Shown in pieces: positions 1 through 11,260 of a stretch of 64,000 bases of DNA. The first letter of the stretch is position 1, and the number at the start of each line of letters is the position of its first letter. The notes below the pieces were generated by a model. It had not been told where the DNA came from and did no database searches. It saw only the letters and a program-made list of their open reading frames with translations. The position numbers and the translations under genes were made by a program. The stretch comes from Panopea generosa. Its lineage: Eukaryota; Mollusca; Bivalvia; Adapedonta; Hiatellidae. The DNA is taken from the NCBI GenBank assembly GCA_029582155.1, contig CM055911.1:20709514-20773513 (forward strand). The letters run 5' to 3'.

Positions 1-672
1 AAGATATACTATTCCACAAATGCCATCCTGGATACTAGTTATGGTAACCATAGAGAGGACATTCAGTGTTTTCATACCACTTAAAGTTAATCTGCTCTGC
101 TCTTTAAGCGTAGCCATGGTTGTCGTCTTTGTATTATTGTTAGTCATTTCTGGAGTAAATTTTGTTTATATTATATTGAATGAATCTGTTAAATACTACA
201 TTGATACTAATTCGGCCGTATTTGTCTTAATTAACACTTTTACAAGCGTTATCAGTCCTAACAATCAGTCAATTGTTAAACTTGTCGCTAATTAAATTAC
301 AAAAATGAGGAAAATGACAATAGTTCATCAACAGCGTGGTGTTTCTTCGACCGTCACATTGGTTGCGGTGAATTTTATATTTCTTCTAACGGTCTCCCCA
401 TAACCCATTTCCCATTTTGCAAATCTGTCAGGTGTTTTTATTAACGAATCCTCATTTCTTTACACACTTGAAATCGTGTATGTAGTGTCGCTATTAAACC
501 CGGTTTATAATTTCTACTTGTATTGTTTAAGGTTTTGTGAAACTGCAAAAAATCTACCATTTAGTCACATTTTCCATTCAAATAAAATCTTGTCTGTATT
601 GCAAAACATACCGGTACATAGTGAACGATGGATTTATTTGTTAAATGAACGTCGGATCATATACATGTAACT
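1..672 (+). pseudogene. Truncated GPCR pseudogene (paralogue of the gene at 4009-7817)
   Basis: This is a decayed copy of the transmembrane half of the downstream GPCR, cut by the window edge. Bases 1-300 align with 7132-7427 at high identity, covering TM3, the ERT motif and TM4. Several lesions are visible. A 3-bp deletion near 225 removes the second-loop cysteine that the intact gene has in FVCEVN. A stop follows at about 293-295. About 90 bp covering most of TM5 is missing after about 300. A CAA-to-TAA change sits near 401 in the TM6 region (SPQP in the intact gene). A further deletion near 530 removes the start of the C-tail. Homology still runs through TM7 (NPVYNFYLYCL) and into the 3' flank. 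No functional receptor can be made from it. The ectodomain and 5' exon would lie to the left of the window. Confidence 0.9.
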
Positions 673-2860
673 ACAAAAAACATCTGGTAACGTTTTTAGC
701 AAAGCTGAAATCAAGCAAAACGAAAAGTAGTGTTACGTTTCTGTTAGTAAAACAAAACAAATAAAAGTTTTGCGATCATACAACATTTGGAAATTGTTGT
801 CATGTTAAGTTGTGAATTTAGAAAAAAAAACGATGCCCGGGAATTGGATAATGTATACATGGTTTCGTTTTGTCAACAAAGTTTGTGTGCTTGTCATTTC
901 ATAGATATAACCAAAGTAAAAGAAGTGAAACTTACATTTAATGTTGGTAAACCACTGCACTGCCAAAGTATAATGATAAAGGAAATGTTATGTAACATAT
1001 AAAAATAATTTCTGGCTAGCAAGGTTTTCAGATTTTCATGTTGACGACTTTTATAACTTAAATTGCAATTATGTTTCTTTTATTGATATTGTAGTCTTAC
1101 GGATCTGATTATATTGAACGATTTAAGCAACAAACATGTCCATGTCTTTCTGAAAAAAAGTATTGACTTTCTGCACTGCACCACTTCCTTGCCAAGAAAT
1201 TGGTTATTGGTAACTTCAGGAGGAATAACTAGTTTTTCATAATAGTAAAAATGTTGTTTTCTGTTTTCAAAAAGTTGTACCCGTGTGTGATAGTACATGT
1301 ATATATAAAATTATTTTAAACTGAAACATAACATTAAGTATTGTCTGATATTATCAAATGTAAACATTTTAAGAATTATACCAACATAAGCACCATTTAA
1401 GGTAATTTCATTAAAATGCACAGTAGCCTCTGATTTTTTTTAATTATGAAAATGGTAACATTGGACCAAATGAATATAAAAAATAAAAAAGTAGAATTAC
1501 CCTAAAAAAAGAGTATAATGTTATGAGTTTTTGGATAAAATAACATTCAAATATTATAGCTGATGGTTTTATTTAAAGCAAAAATATGTTTTAAGAGAAA
1601 AGCTTAGTTTCCAGTGTATGTTTTCAATGATTAAGATATTTTTTCCCATCTAATTATGATGCATAGTTCAGTTTGATATGTATAATAGAATGATATTTTA
1701 ATGACTTCATTTTTATCAAAATTTACAAATAAAAGATGACTCAGGTATCGTTTTAAAGAACAACAGCACACAAATGAGCACGACAACATGTACTTTATGT
1801 GATGAATTTCATCTTAGATATAACTTTGTAATATATAAGGTCTTTTACTCATTACTCATTTACTCATTTTTACTCAATCTTATTTCGTTTACTTTAACGA
1901 TACATCAGCTTAAATGTTGATGCAATTAAGCCCATATATACAACATTTCCAAATGCTCACTGAATCATGAACCATTACTGAAAAGTACCGTCAATTATTG
2001 AAAATGATATCGTTCAAAATGATGTACTGAGCATTTTATGTCATATTTACGAGAATATTTAAACATATTCTATATATTATATGGAAGCATAAATCAAATG
2101 ACTGGTAACAGTAGTCGATCACGACAACCTGTAGTTATTACATAAGCAAATAAAACAAACGTAATAATGATCATTAAAACGTTATATCATTTGAGAACGT
2201 AATTAATATTGAAACGACCGACAATTATAATGTATAATTATGTGATACGTTTAGCTAAAACAGAACACGAGCACGAATACAGGCTAAATATCACCATTGA
2301 CGTTTATAATATTATACTCAATAGTCTAATATCAGTTTCTGACATTTTTTTATTGATTAATTTTTCAATTTATATTTGGAAGTTTTTTTTTAGGCGTTTG
2401 TATTGCTTGAAACATGCCAAATTACTATTTTAGTACTTAGATAACTACTATTTCAACATCGTCATGTTTCATCTAATTACACTTTTAATTAAACCATGGC
2501 ATGTAAACAAGATTCATCGTTATTGAATATATTCTAATTGAAATAAATCATACAGGGTAAAATAATCTGTTCAATAGCGTTGAGTCTTATTTATGATGCT
2601 TCTACTTTCGTTGTTGATAACTTGAAAGTAGTCATTTCAGAAAGTATGCGTATTATTAGACGATATCCGGATATATATATATAAATAACATATTATTTCT
2701 CAGTTAAGGTTGTTAAATTTTTCTTCCCGTTGTAGATGAGGTTTTCTTTCATTATTGTTATTGATTAATTCAGTTTGCATGTTATATAACATTTTATTTC
2801 GAGTCTGTATTGTCGTATATTATTTGGCATAAATTTATTGTTTTTAAATGTTATCAATTT
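1..2860 (+). repeat. Left copy of a tandem segmental duplication (GPCR 3' half plus 3' flank)
   Basis: Homology with 7132-11480 continues far beyond the coding part. Matching blocks include 783-1000 with 8030-8250, 1080-1340 with 8350-8610, 1680-1790 with 8690-8790, 1915-1990 with 9075-9140, 2090-2210 with 9265-9390, 2440-2530 with 9640-9750 and 2690-2860 with 11310-11460. The left copy has no MITE at the site equivalent to 8838-9069 and no 1.5-kb insertion equivalent to 9760-11260. Apart from the pseudogene I see no gene in 673-2860. The small ORFs at 787-1002 and 2209-2433 are not conserved as proteins between the two copies. Confidence 0.8.
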
Positions 2861-2929
2861 GTATGTCGTCATTCAATATACAAGTTCTCATTGATATGTC
2901 GTCGTTAAATATAAAATGAGATCTCACAT

Positions 2930-3373
2930 AAAGGAAGTATATCTGGAAAAAAAACGCTTTAAAATATGTTTAAATGGAAAAAACGCATAAATCTGGTCAT
3001 CATTAATATATCAAATCTGAATTAGTTTATAAGTCAAATCTACCCAAACTTGACAAAATCTATACCTAAATGTGGTAAAATTGAAACGGAATCTCTGTTC
3101 TAAAAATAGATATCACGTGAGTACTGCTAGACGACCTTCACGTCGTCGTTGAACTTTGTCTAAGATGAAACAATGATCATTGCCAGTAAACCTGTCGAAT
3201 AGATTAAAAAAAATCCAAATGAAATCACACGCCCCACACAGTATGTCAAAAATATGTTTAAGCGGAAAATCTATTTTAGTCTAAAATAGGCCTAGCCTAA
3301 AGTAGGAAAATCCGTTTCAATATATTATCTGTTTAGCCAATTTCAAAAGTCTAAAAAATCCTGATATATTCCC
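2930..3373 (+). mobile_element. Degenerate TTAA-type MITE, copy 1
   Basis: The interior (3040-3230) matches 50570-50760 and the reverse complement of 57880-58200, including shared blocks around TCTAAAAATAGA and GACGACNTTCRCGTCGTC-like sequence. The left end (AAAGGAAGTATATCTGGA) and right end (TCCTGATATATTCCC) are decayed versions of the 16-bp terminal inverted repeats seen in the cleaner copies at 50445 and 57673. It is non-autonomous and has no ORF. It sits just beyond the end of the duplicated GPCR flank. Confidence 0.55.
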
Positions 3374-4008
3374 ATGGGGTTTAATGAAAATGTAAAGTTA
3401 TAGTTTAAGAACAACTCATCTTGATATGTTTATTTTAACCAGTCTCTAGAGATCTCTTCGCTGTGACATAACTCTGCAGTGTGGCAGATAACCTTATTTT
3501 TAAAACATGGATACATTTATCATGTATGACAAAGTGATGGCATAGTTGTAATAACAAAACAAGAAAAAACTGCTGGAAAAAAATGAAATGTACTAAGAGT
3601 TACAAATCATGCCACCTAGCACCGACTGAATGGTATTCTCGACCGACGCTGAAGGCTAAACATTACACCTTGACAAGGTTCGGGCCGACATTTTGTGGAC
3701 GCCGAAATATATGGCTTATGATGTTATAGACAATAATTAAAATTTTGTAAATATGATTTCCACCGGAATAACAAAAGGAAATTACTGTAATTATTATTAT
3801 TATTAATGATATATAACATACGTTTACCGCTCGTATATTATTTTCAGTTGTCATGATACATTCAGCACGCCAGTTATGGTCTTTAACAGAATAGTCATAT
3901 GGTTACCATTGGTTACCAGCTGCTGTAACGCCCATTTACTTTTACAATTTTCTGCATTTTCTGATTAATATTTTGTTTCAGAATAGAAGGAATTTTACAG
4001 ACATCTGA
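3374..4008 (+). promoter_or_regulatory. 5' flank or 5'UTR of the GPCR gene
   Basis: No ORF of note is present. An acceptor-like TATTTTGTTTCAG ends at about 3981, 27 bp before the start codon, so the first coding exon may be preceded by a non-coding 5'UTR exon. Another acceptor-like ATTATTTTCAG ends at 3847. No convincing TATA box was found. This reading is tentative. Confidence 0.25.
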
Positions 4009-7000
4009 ATGCTTCGTTTGAACTTCGTAATGTCTTGTTTAAAGTTAACATTTACGTTTATATTATTATTAAACGTTTTGATTACAAAGTGCCGAGAATT
4101 GGAATCAGGTAATGTTTTAATTTGTTGTAATCGTTTTGATTTGATTATATTTTTTTAAACAATTATAATAACTTTTACTTTAAAAACAATATGTTTTATG
4201 AAATTGAGCACTTTCAAATATTTTAATGTTCATTATTTAATATTTATTACAAATATTTTAGTTCATTAAATTAAAACACATTGGAGACCACATGTATCTA
4301 AAACAGTGTTATGTAATGCTATAACTTCTACATAATTCTGGTAGAAAAAAAACCTGGGCTGGGTGTATAAAATATATGCTTCTAAGATTTTACTTTTGGT
4401 ACGCATGGACTTCCCATGACGTTTGGAATGATGTAGGGTTTATAAATATTCTAAGCAATGCTTAATTGAAGTTTACATGTATTAAAACAATTGGCATGAT
4501 GAAGTTGAATCTTTACCAAAAGCATTACATTATAAACACCTTAAGTCTCTATTCAAACTTGATAATTATTTAACTCTAATATTCTAATGATAGAAAATGG
4601 AAGACATATAGGTATCGATAGGCATTTAAGCTACTGCTTTTTCAGCTTAAGGACAAACACAAGTGTTACTGAAGATGATCGTCACAATTACTTCGGAGGT
4701 ATACTGTATTACAACATGAGAAATACTTATTTTAAAGACATATTGTTAAGAAAAACATCTCTCATAATTTATTCAACTCCCTAATGTCATCCTCAAAAAA
4801 AGATGAAATTTTGTCAATCGATGTATATTTGTATCACGCAATGAACACTAGAAAACTAGAAGTTATGTAAATTGAGTTACATGTACTTAAACAATACACA
4901 TTGTGATGGTACAACTGCATTTTATTACGTGTATAATTGTCACTCTATTGTAAAATTGTATTGTTTGCATTTTTGTATTTTGGGCCAGAGCAATTTTACC
5001 AAATATATAAACTATCAACTGTAAGTTTGTTCTCCTGTTGTCAACTTATACTCAGAAACGTATAATCATTACTTGACTCGTTATAAAGAACAGAAACTCA
5101 GGGCACAATTAATCAAACTAAAGTATTTTCTTTGAAAATAATTTTATCAATTTAGATTTATCTACCAACTAAAGAAAGTGCTTAATACATTAAAATGTAA
5201 TTCACAGGGTTTTATCCTAACAAAACTACATTGATCATGAGGAATACTAATAAGCTGCAATTACTGAACAGAGTTAATAGATAGCCGTTGTCTAAATTTG
5301 ATATCCTAAAATATTTGACTGGTCATGTTTCAATTGCATATTATGTTTATGTATTTTATGCCATATCTGATTTAATATACATTATGAATGGTCATAGACG
5401 ATTATGATTTGGACTTAAGCCAAATAAAAATGAATGTGTTTATCAATAAAGACCTTAAAAGGTCTCAATCAATAATTACTTCCCCCATCCAGCCCAACTT
5501 ACATGACTAAACTCATTAAAATCAGATCAACTGTAGCTTCAATATTCTACGCACATTAGATTGCGTATAGGAGGTCACCTCAGTCGCGAATTCGAAACCA
5601 ACTCAGTCCTTAAATTTTTATATGAGAAACTTTGCCAGAAATATGGCGATTCTCATCGGAACTATTCAGAGGTTTTCATTCAAAATTTATATAGAATATT
5701 ATTTATTACCAGCCATGCGTTAGAAATAGCGTCAACCCCATGTACTGTATAATTTGATTATAAAGATGGGACATCCGAAAACGTTTTGCATATATATCTA
5801 ATGTTTAAGAGATTGCCTATCACAGTTTCTTCTTTAAATAAAGAAATACCATGTACTTATTTTGATCAATCTCATAGATTATTTTCATATATCGATTATG
5901 TTTCTCTTTACTGTTACGCCTTCCTTTTTTATTTTAGACCACAGCGCTACAAACAGCCGCACTGTCGATGCATTTGCTACTTTATCTGGAGGCAATACAT
6001 CCGAATCTCTTCCTGATTTAAAACACGCCAGTGACCCCGATACAAATGAAAAAGAATCGGAAAATGTGGAATTTGACGTGGGTACTGATATATATCTACA
6101 AGGACTAAATGTAACTGGCGTATTTGATTGGTACAGATGTTATCTAAATAGATCATGCTCGTGGTGGGATTGTTATTTACAAGGTCACTGCAACTCACCG
6201 AACGGAACAACACCAGGACCAAACATGACAGAAGTATTTGATTGGGACGAATGGTACAGATGTTATCTCAATGGTTCATGTTCGTGGTGGGATTGTTATG
6301 TAGAAGGTAACTGTAACTCACCGAACGCAACAACATCAGGAACAAATATGACAGACGTATTTGATTGGGAAGAATGGAACAGATGTTATCTAAATGGATC
6401 ATGCTCGTGGTGGGATTGTTATCTAGAAGGTAACTGCAACTCTCCGAACGGAACAACGCCAGGACCAAATATGACAGAAGTGTTTGATTGGGAAAAATGG
6501 TACATATGTTATCTAAATGGATCTTGCTCGTGGTGGGATTGTTATCTAGAAGGTAATTGCAACTCACCGAACGAAACTAATGGAACAAATTCAGGACTAA
6601 ATGTGACACGCCCTTTTTATCTGGACGAATGGTGTTATCTAAATGACTCATGTTCTTGGGAAGATTGTTCTTCTGAACGACACTGTCATTATTCAAACGG
6701 AACTGATGCAGTTTTACCAGGTCTAGAAGTGTATCAATGCTACATTAAAGCAAGTTGCTCATCGGAAAAAGGTTGTATCGTATATGGTAACTGTGTCACT
6801 CCTCTTGACTGTGTAAATGACACGTCGTGTGATTATACACATTGCATTTTCATTGATATATGTGAGAAACCGTTTTCAATGACAGAAGTGCATATCATAT
6901 GCATATTAATAACAGTTATTGGTTGGGTCGGAAATTTATTCTCAATTATTATTTTTACAAAACCTTTATATCGTCAGTCATCTACCGCATATTATCTGGT

Positions 7001-7817
7001 TGCACTTGGCGTCATTGATAATATACAACTTTTTTTTGTCTCATTAAACAGTTGGTCGAATATATTGTTTAATGTTGACATGGTTGATCAATTAAACAGT
7101 GACGTGTGGTGTAAAATTAACACATTTATAAGATATAGTATTCCACAAATGTCATCCTGGATACTAGTTATGGTAACCATAGAGAGGACAGTAAGTGTTT
7201 TTATACCACTTAAAGTTAAACTGCTGTGCTCTTTATGGGTAGCCAAGATTGTACTCTTTGTATTATTGTTTGTAATTTCTGGAGTAAATTCGGTTTATAT
7301 TATTTTGTATGAATCTGTTCAATACTACATTGATACTAATTCGGCCATATTTGTCTGTGAAGTTAACACTTTTACAAGTGTTATCAGTTCCTATAAAAAG
7401 TCAGTTGTTAAACATGTCGCTATTATATTACCGTGGGTGGACTTCTGTAGTCTCTTTGCTTTGCCTTTCTTTCTTATAGGGATTGGAAATGTTATGATAA
7501 TAGTTAAGCTGGCCATGAGGTACAAAGTGAGGAAACTGACAAGCGTACAACCATATCGTGGCGTTTCTCTGACCGTCACTTTGGTTGCAGTGAATTTTGT
7601 ATTTCTTCTAACCGTCTCCCCACAACCATTGTCCCATGTTGCAAACATGTCAGGTTCTCTTATAAACGAACCCTCATCACTTTACACACTTGAAATCGTG
7701 TATGTAGTGTCCTATTTAAACCCGGTCTGTAATTTCTATTTGTATTGTTTAAGTGGTTCAAAGTTTAGAGCTGAAGTAAAAAAGCTTTTGTGCAACTGCA
7801 AAAAAGCTACCAACTAG
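4009..7817 (+). CDS. Rhodopsin-like GPCR with tandem Cys/Trp-rich ectodomain repeats (2 exons: 4009-4108, 5938-7817)
   Basis: Exon 1 starts at ATG 4009, with an in-frame TGA directly upstream. It encodes a signal peptide (MLRLNFVMSCLKLTF then a Leu/Ile-rich stretch, residues about 8-25) and ends at donor TCAG|GTAATG in phase 1. Exon 2 begins after TTTTATTTTAG at 5938, also phase 1, giving 659 aa. Residues 92-345 hold six Cys/Trp modules with many N-glycosylation sequons. Seven hydrophobic spans follow from about residue 351. Family A hallmarks are N366 in GWVGN (1.50 position), C425 paired with C507 in loop 2, ERT at 449-451 in place of DRY, and NPVCNFYLYC (N628-P629) in place of NPxxY. The short C-tail has KKLLCNC, a possible palmitoylation site. 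The family is typical of peptide-receptor-like class A GPCRs expanded in molluscs. The ligand is unknown. A pseudogene copy lies upstream, which suggests a local GPCR array. Confidence 0.9.
4594..4698 (+). CDS. Possible in-frame cassette exon in the GPCR intron
   Basis: Between the two GPCR exons, an acceptor-like CTAATATTCTAATGATAG is followed by a 105-bp open stretch ending at donor CGGAG|GTATAC. It is phase 1 on both sides, so including it would keep the reading frame between residues 33 and 34. It would add 35 aa including SYCFFSLRTNTSVTEDDRH, with an NTS glycosylation sequon, which suits an ectodomain. The acceptor pyrimidine tract is mediocre. A stronger acceptor inside it (TACTGCTTTTTCAG, ending 4645) would be out of phase. 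It could be chance. Confidence 0.25.
6111..6872 (+). repeat. Coding tandem repeat: six Cys/Trp modules in the GPCR ectodomain
   Basis: Units start at 6111, 6228, 6351, 6474, 6603 and 6723 (117, 123, 123, 129 and 120 bp spacing). The first four are nearly identical at DNA and protein level. The core is CYLNGSCSWWDCYLEGNC, that is C-x5-C-x4-C-x5-C, followed by an N-glycosylated linker (NSPNGTTPGPNMT) and VFDWEEW. Units 5 and 6 are diverged but keep the four cysteines. I do not recognise the module as a named domain. Confidence 0.85.
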
Positions 7818-8837
7818 TCGTATTTTCCGTTCAAAAAAAGTCTTGCCTGTACAGCAAAAAATACTCGTACATATTTAACGATGGATCTAGTTGTAAAATG
7901 AAAGTCGGGTTACATACAAATAGTCATGTAACTGCAAAAAAACTTAGTAACGTTGTTAAAATCACACAAAACAGAAAGTAGTGTTACGTTCCTGATAATA
8001 AAACAAAATAAATAAAGCTATGCGATCATACAACATTTTGAAATCATAGTCATGTTAAGCTTATGAATTAAGAAAAAAAATCGATGCTTGGTAATTGGTG
8101 TATGAATACATTGTTTTGGAACATTAATTTTGCTTTGTCAACAAAGTGTGTATGCGTGTCATTCATAGAGAGACCCAAAATAAAAGAAATGAAACTTACA
8201 TTTAATGTTTGTCAACCATGCACTGCCACAATGGGATGAAAAAAGTAAGGCTCATGTAACATAAAAACAAATATTTTCTAGCTAGGAAGGTTTTCAGATT
8301 TTCATATTTACGACTTATAGAACTAAAATTTCAATTATGTTTATTTCAAGAAACTATTATACTGATTGCAGTCTTAAGAATCTGAATACATTGGATGATT
8401 TAAACCACAAACATGTCCATTTCTTCCAGAAAAAAGTGTATTGATATTTTTATCAACTTTTTGCATCACTTCATATCAAGAAATAACACGGGGTATGGGT
8501 AACTGTAGGAAAATTAACTAGTTTTTTATAAAAGTAAATCTCGTTTTCCGTTTTCTAAAAGTTGTAACCGTGTATGATAGTATATTTAATATTATTTCAA
8601 ACTGGAACATAACATTAAGTATTGTCTGATGTTATCAAATGTAAACATTTTTGAAATAACACCACATTTCATATGTATAATTGAATGGTATTTTAATGAC
8701 TTCATTTTTATAAAAAAAAATACAAATATAAGATGACGCAGGTATCGTTTTAAAGAACAACAGCACACAAATGAGCACGACAACAATCACTGAATTCAAT
8801 ATCAGGTAATACAATTGTAATAAATAAGTTTTTTTAA
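7818..8837 (+). other. GPCR 3'UTR and duplicated 3' flank
   Basis: This is non-coding sequence homologous to 673-1900. AATAAA hexamers at 7997-8002 and 8011-8016, about 180-200 bp after the stop, are the likely polyadenylation signals. The pseudogene copy keeps a similar AATAAAAGTTTTGCGATCAT context near 760. Confidence 0.5.
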
Positions 8838-9069
8838 TCGTTTACTCTATATATACGCCTTTGGACATCTCTAGTATAGACGCATTTGGACACCTAATAT
8901 AGAAGGCTTTTAAATTATTGGGGGATTATGTTGATATTAACTGACAGAGTGGAAAACAGTGCAGGAAGTGTTCAGATTGCTCGTTATGAGGAATCTGAAC
9001 ACTTCCTGCAATGTTTTCAAAGGCCTTCTATGATTGGTGCGGGAAAACGCGTATCTATGGAGTAAAGGG
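8838..9069. mobile_element. TTAA-flanked fold-back MITE (piggyBac-like ends)
   Basis: The element is flanked by TTAA at 8834-8837 and 9070-9073. The right end reads CCCTTTACTCCATAGATACGC in reverse complement. The left end (8838-8858) reads TCGTTTACTCTATATATACGC, so the terminal inverted repeats are about 18-21 bp. Nested inside are a second inverted pair (ATAGAAGGCTTTT near 8900 with AAAGGCCTTCTAT near 9020) and a perfect 18-bp hairpin (8961-8978 with 8992-9009, 13-nt loop). There is no ORF. TTAA duplication and CCC-type ends are features of the piggyBac superfamily. The duplicated GPCR flank at about 1900 lacks the element, giving a near-empty site. Confidence 0.8.
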
Positions 9070-9759
9070 TTAAGTCATTGAAACAATTAAGCCCATATAT
9101 ACAACATTTCCAAATCCTCGGTGGATCTTAAACCATTACTGAAATGTCTTACTCTTAAAAAGTATAAATCAAGAAGTACCATTCATAAAATATATCCTTC
9201 AAAAAGATGTATTGAACATTTTATGTCATAATAACGAGAAAAGACAAATATTTTCGATACATTGTATTGAAGCATAAATCAAATGAATGGTAACAGTAGT
9301 CGGTCCCGACAACCTGTAGTTATTATATAAGTAAATAAAACAAACGTAATGATGTTCATTAAAAGGTTATATCATTTTTGAATTTTATTTATATTGAGAC
9401 TAACGACAATTGAAAAGTATAATCACGTGACAAGTTTAGCTGAAAAAGAACACCAGCATGATCACAGGCTAAATATCACCATTGTCGCTTATAATGCTTA
9501 ATAATCTCTGTAAAGACATATTTATTTTACTGCAGTTTCTTACAGTTACATTTGTTAGCATTTTTTACATATTTCATCATACATTTGTGAGGTTATTTTC
9601 AAACGTTTGTCTCTGCTTAAGACATTTCAAATTGCAGTTATCTACCAAGATAATTAATATTTTAACACCGTCTTGGTTCATCTATTTACACTGTTAGCTA
9701 AAACATGGCATGTTTTCAATATTCGTTGTTATTGAAGATACTTTATTTTACATAAAATA

Positions 9760-11260
9760 TAATATTACACTGCATTGATCATGGTCCAGATTGGACTGAC
9801 AAACAACGCAAAAATCGTGAAACCTATTGGTTTAGACTATTCAAAACCCTTTATCCATTAGGTACAAACAAAAGCGATGGTTCTGCATAATTTGATAAGT
9901 TTGAATGTACTGTATTTTATATTCATACATTTCAATAAAACTGTACTTCAATTCTCTTATTGGTGTGTACGGCACAATCTTCTTAATTAAACTAGTTGTA
10001 TTTTTGACGTTTAAAATAAATGCCGCCGTGTAAATACTTACGACGTCATTGCGCTAAAGAGTACACAACGTTGTGTGACGTCACGTTAGAGTGACGTTTT
10101 CTTTAAAAACAGCTTTGCGTTTAACATTTTACGCAGCACAGTTTGAATTTTACCGAAAACACGGTATTTTACATAATAATTATAAATATCACAATTTGCT
10201 CTATATTTTTGTAAAAGTATATGAGCGCCTAAAGGCGCACATCATAATTTGTGAACGTTTTCACATTTCTATCAATTTTTTGTTGTGATTTTTTCATACT
10301 TTCATGTTATTATCGTAATCGTTTGACATTTTAAACATCATCATTGATCTTTTCAATTTTATCCCCTGAAGAAGGAATATATATTCCGAAAGCGTTCGTT
10401 TTTTTTTATTTTTTTTAAAGAATTCAGTATTGTTTGAGTGTATAAATTAATTCATTAATTTATTATCTCTCTAATTTATATATATAATATATTTATATGT
10501 ATGTTTACATATGTATGTATATTATATGGTATATATATATATATAATATAAATTCATGTTTCATGTTTTATAACCCATAAACACCAATTTTCGATCTGAT
10601 CCTAAAAATAGCATATATTGTTTTGTTTTTTTTTTATTTAAAAGAAGATGTATTTAAATTAAAAAAAAGGTAAACCCAATACACACAAAATGTATAGCAT
10701 TGTTTTTAAATAAATGTATTATCGTAACTATTATTGATTCTTTCTCAGTATTAACAAGGAAGGAAATATATATTTTATGAATAACAATATAAAGATTTAA
10801 AAATACGAATATGTGCAGAATGTTTTCACGAACTATTTAAAACAATTTGCAATATTCAAAAGTATCTATATATATGACTATGTATGTGGTTTTGTTAAAA
10901 CCGGTATTCTGTTTTTTTGTGTTTCCGTTTTTGCAAATTAAAATTACTTCAGAAAACCAAACAGTACATCATAAATGAATAAATTTATATATTATATATA
11001 TATATATACATGTATTTGCAGAAGATCTTACATGATTCTTTGAAGTATTGATGGTTTCATGAAATACTCAAATTAAACATGGAATGAATATTTACAACTA
11101 CATAAGTTGTTTTGTATAGATGATTTTCGATTTAATACTTTTTGATGTAGAATGAAGGTTTCCTAGTGAATTATATTTGATAATTCCAATGTTGAAATTG
11201 TTATATGTAAATAGCAACCTAACCAGAAGACTAACAAAAATGTCAAGAATATCTTAATGT
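9760..11260. repeat. ~1.5-kb insertion in the right duplicate
   Basis: This segment has no counterpart between about 2550 and 2690 of the left copy. It contains a GC-richer patch (10020-10130, with repeated GACGTCA-type sites), the CTGAAGA element at 10262-10435 and AT-rich simple sequence (10480-10560, 10985-11010). No transposase or reverse transcriptase was seen. The insertion boundaries are approximate. Confidence 0.45.
10262..10435 (+). repeat. Dispersed repeat with CTGAAGA...CCGAAAGC core, copy 1
   Basis: It matches 55625-55795 over its length. The shared parts are an AT-rich lead containing ATCGTAAT and ATCATCATTGAT, then ATCCCCTGAAGAAG, a short stem region, CCGAAAGCG, a T-run and AAAGAATTCAGTATTGTTTG. 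In this copy the middle (GGAATATATATTCC) is a perfect palindrome. The order CTGANGA, stem, GAAA recalls the hammerhead ribozyme core found at the ends of Penelope-like elements, but there is one extra A before the stem. Confidence 0.55.

Noticed and set aside
5561-5752. 63-codon ORF in the GPCR intron as another cassette exon
   Set aside because: It has a possible phase-1 acceptor but no donor giving phase 1, so it would break the receptor frame.
6268-6567. 99-codon minus-strand ORF opposite the GPCR repeats
   Set aside because: It is a shadow of the repeated coding units on the other strand.
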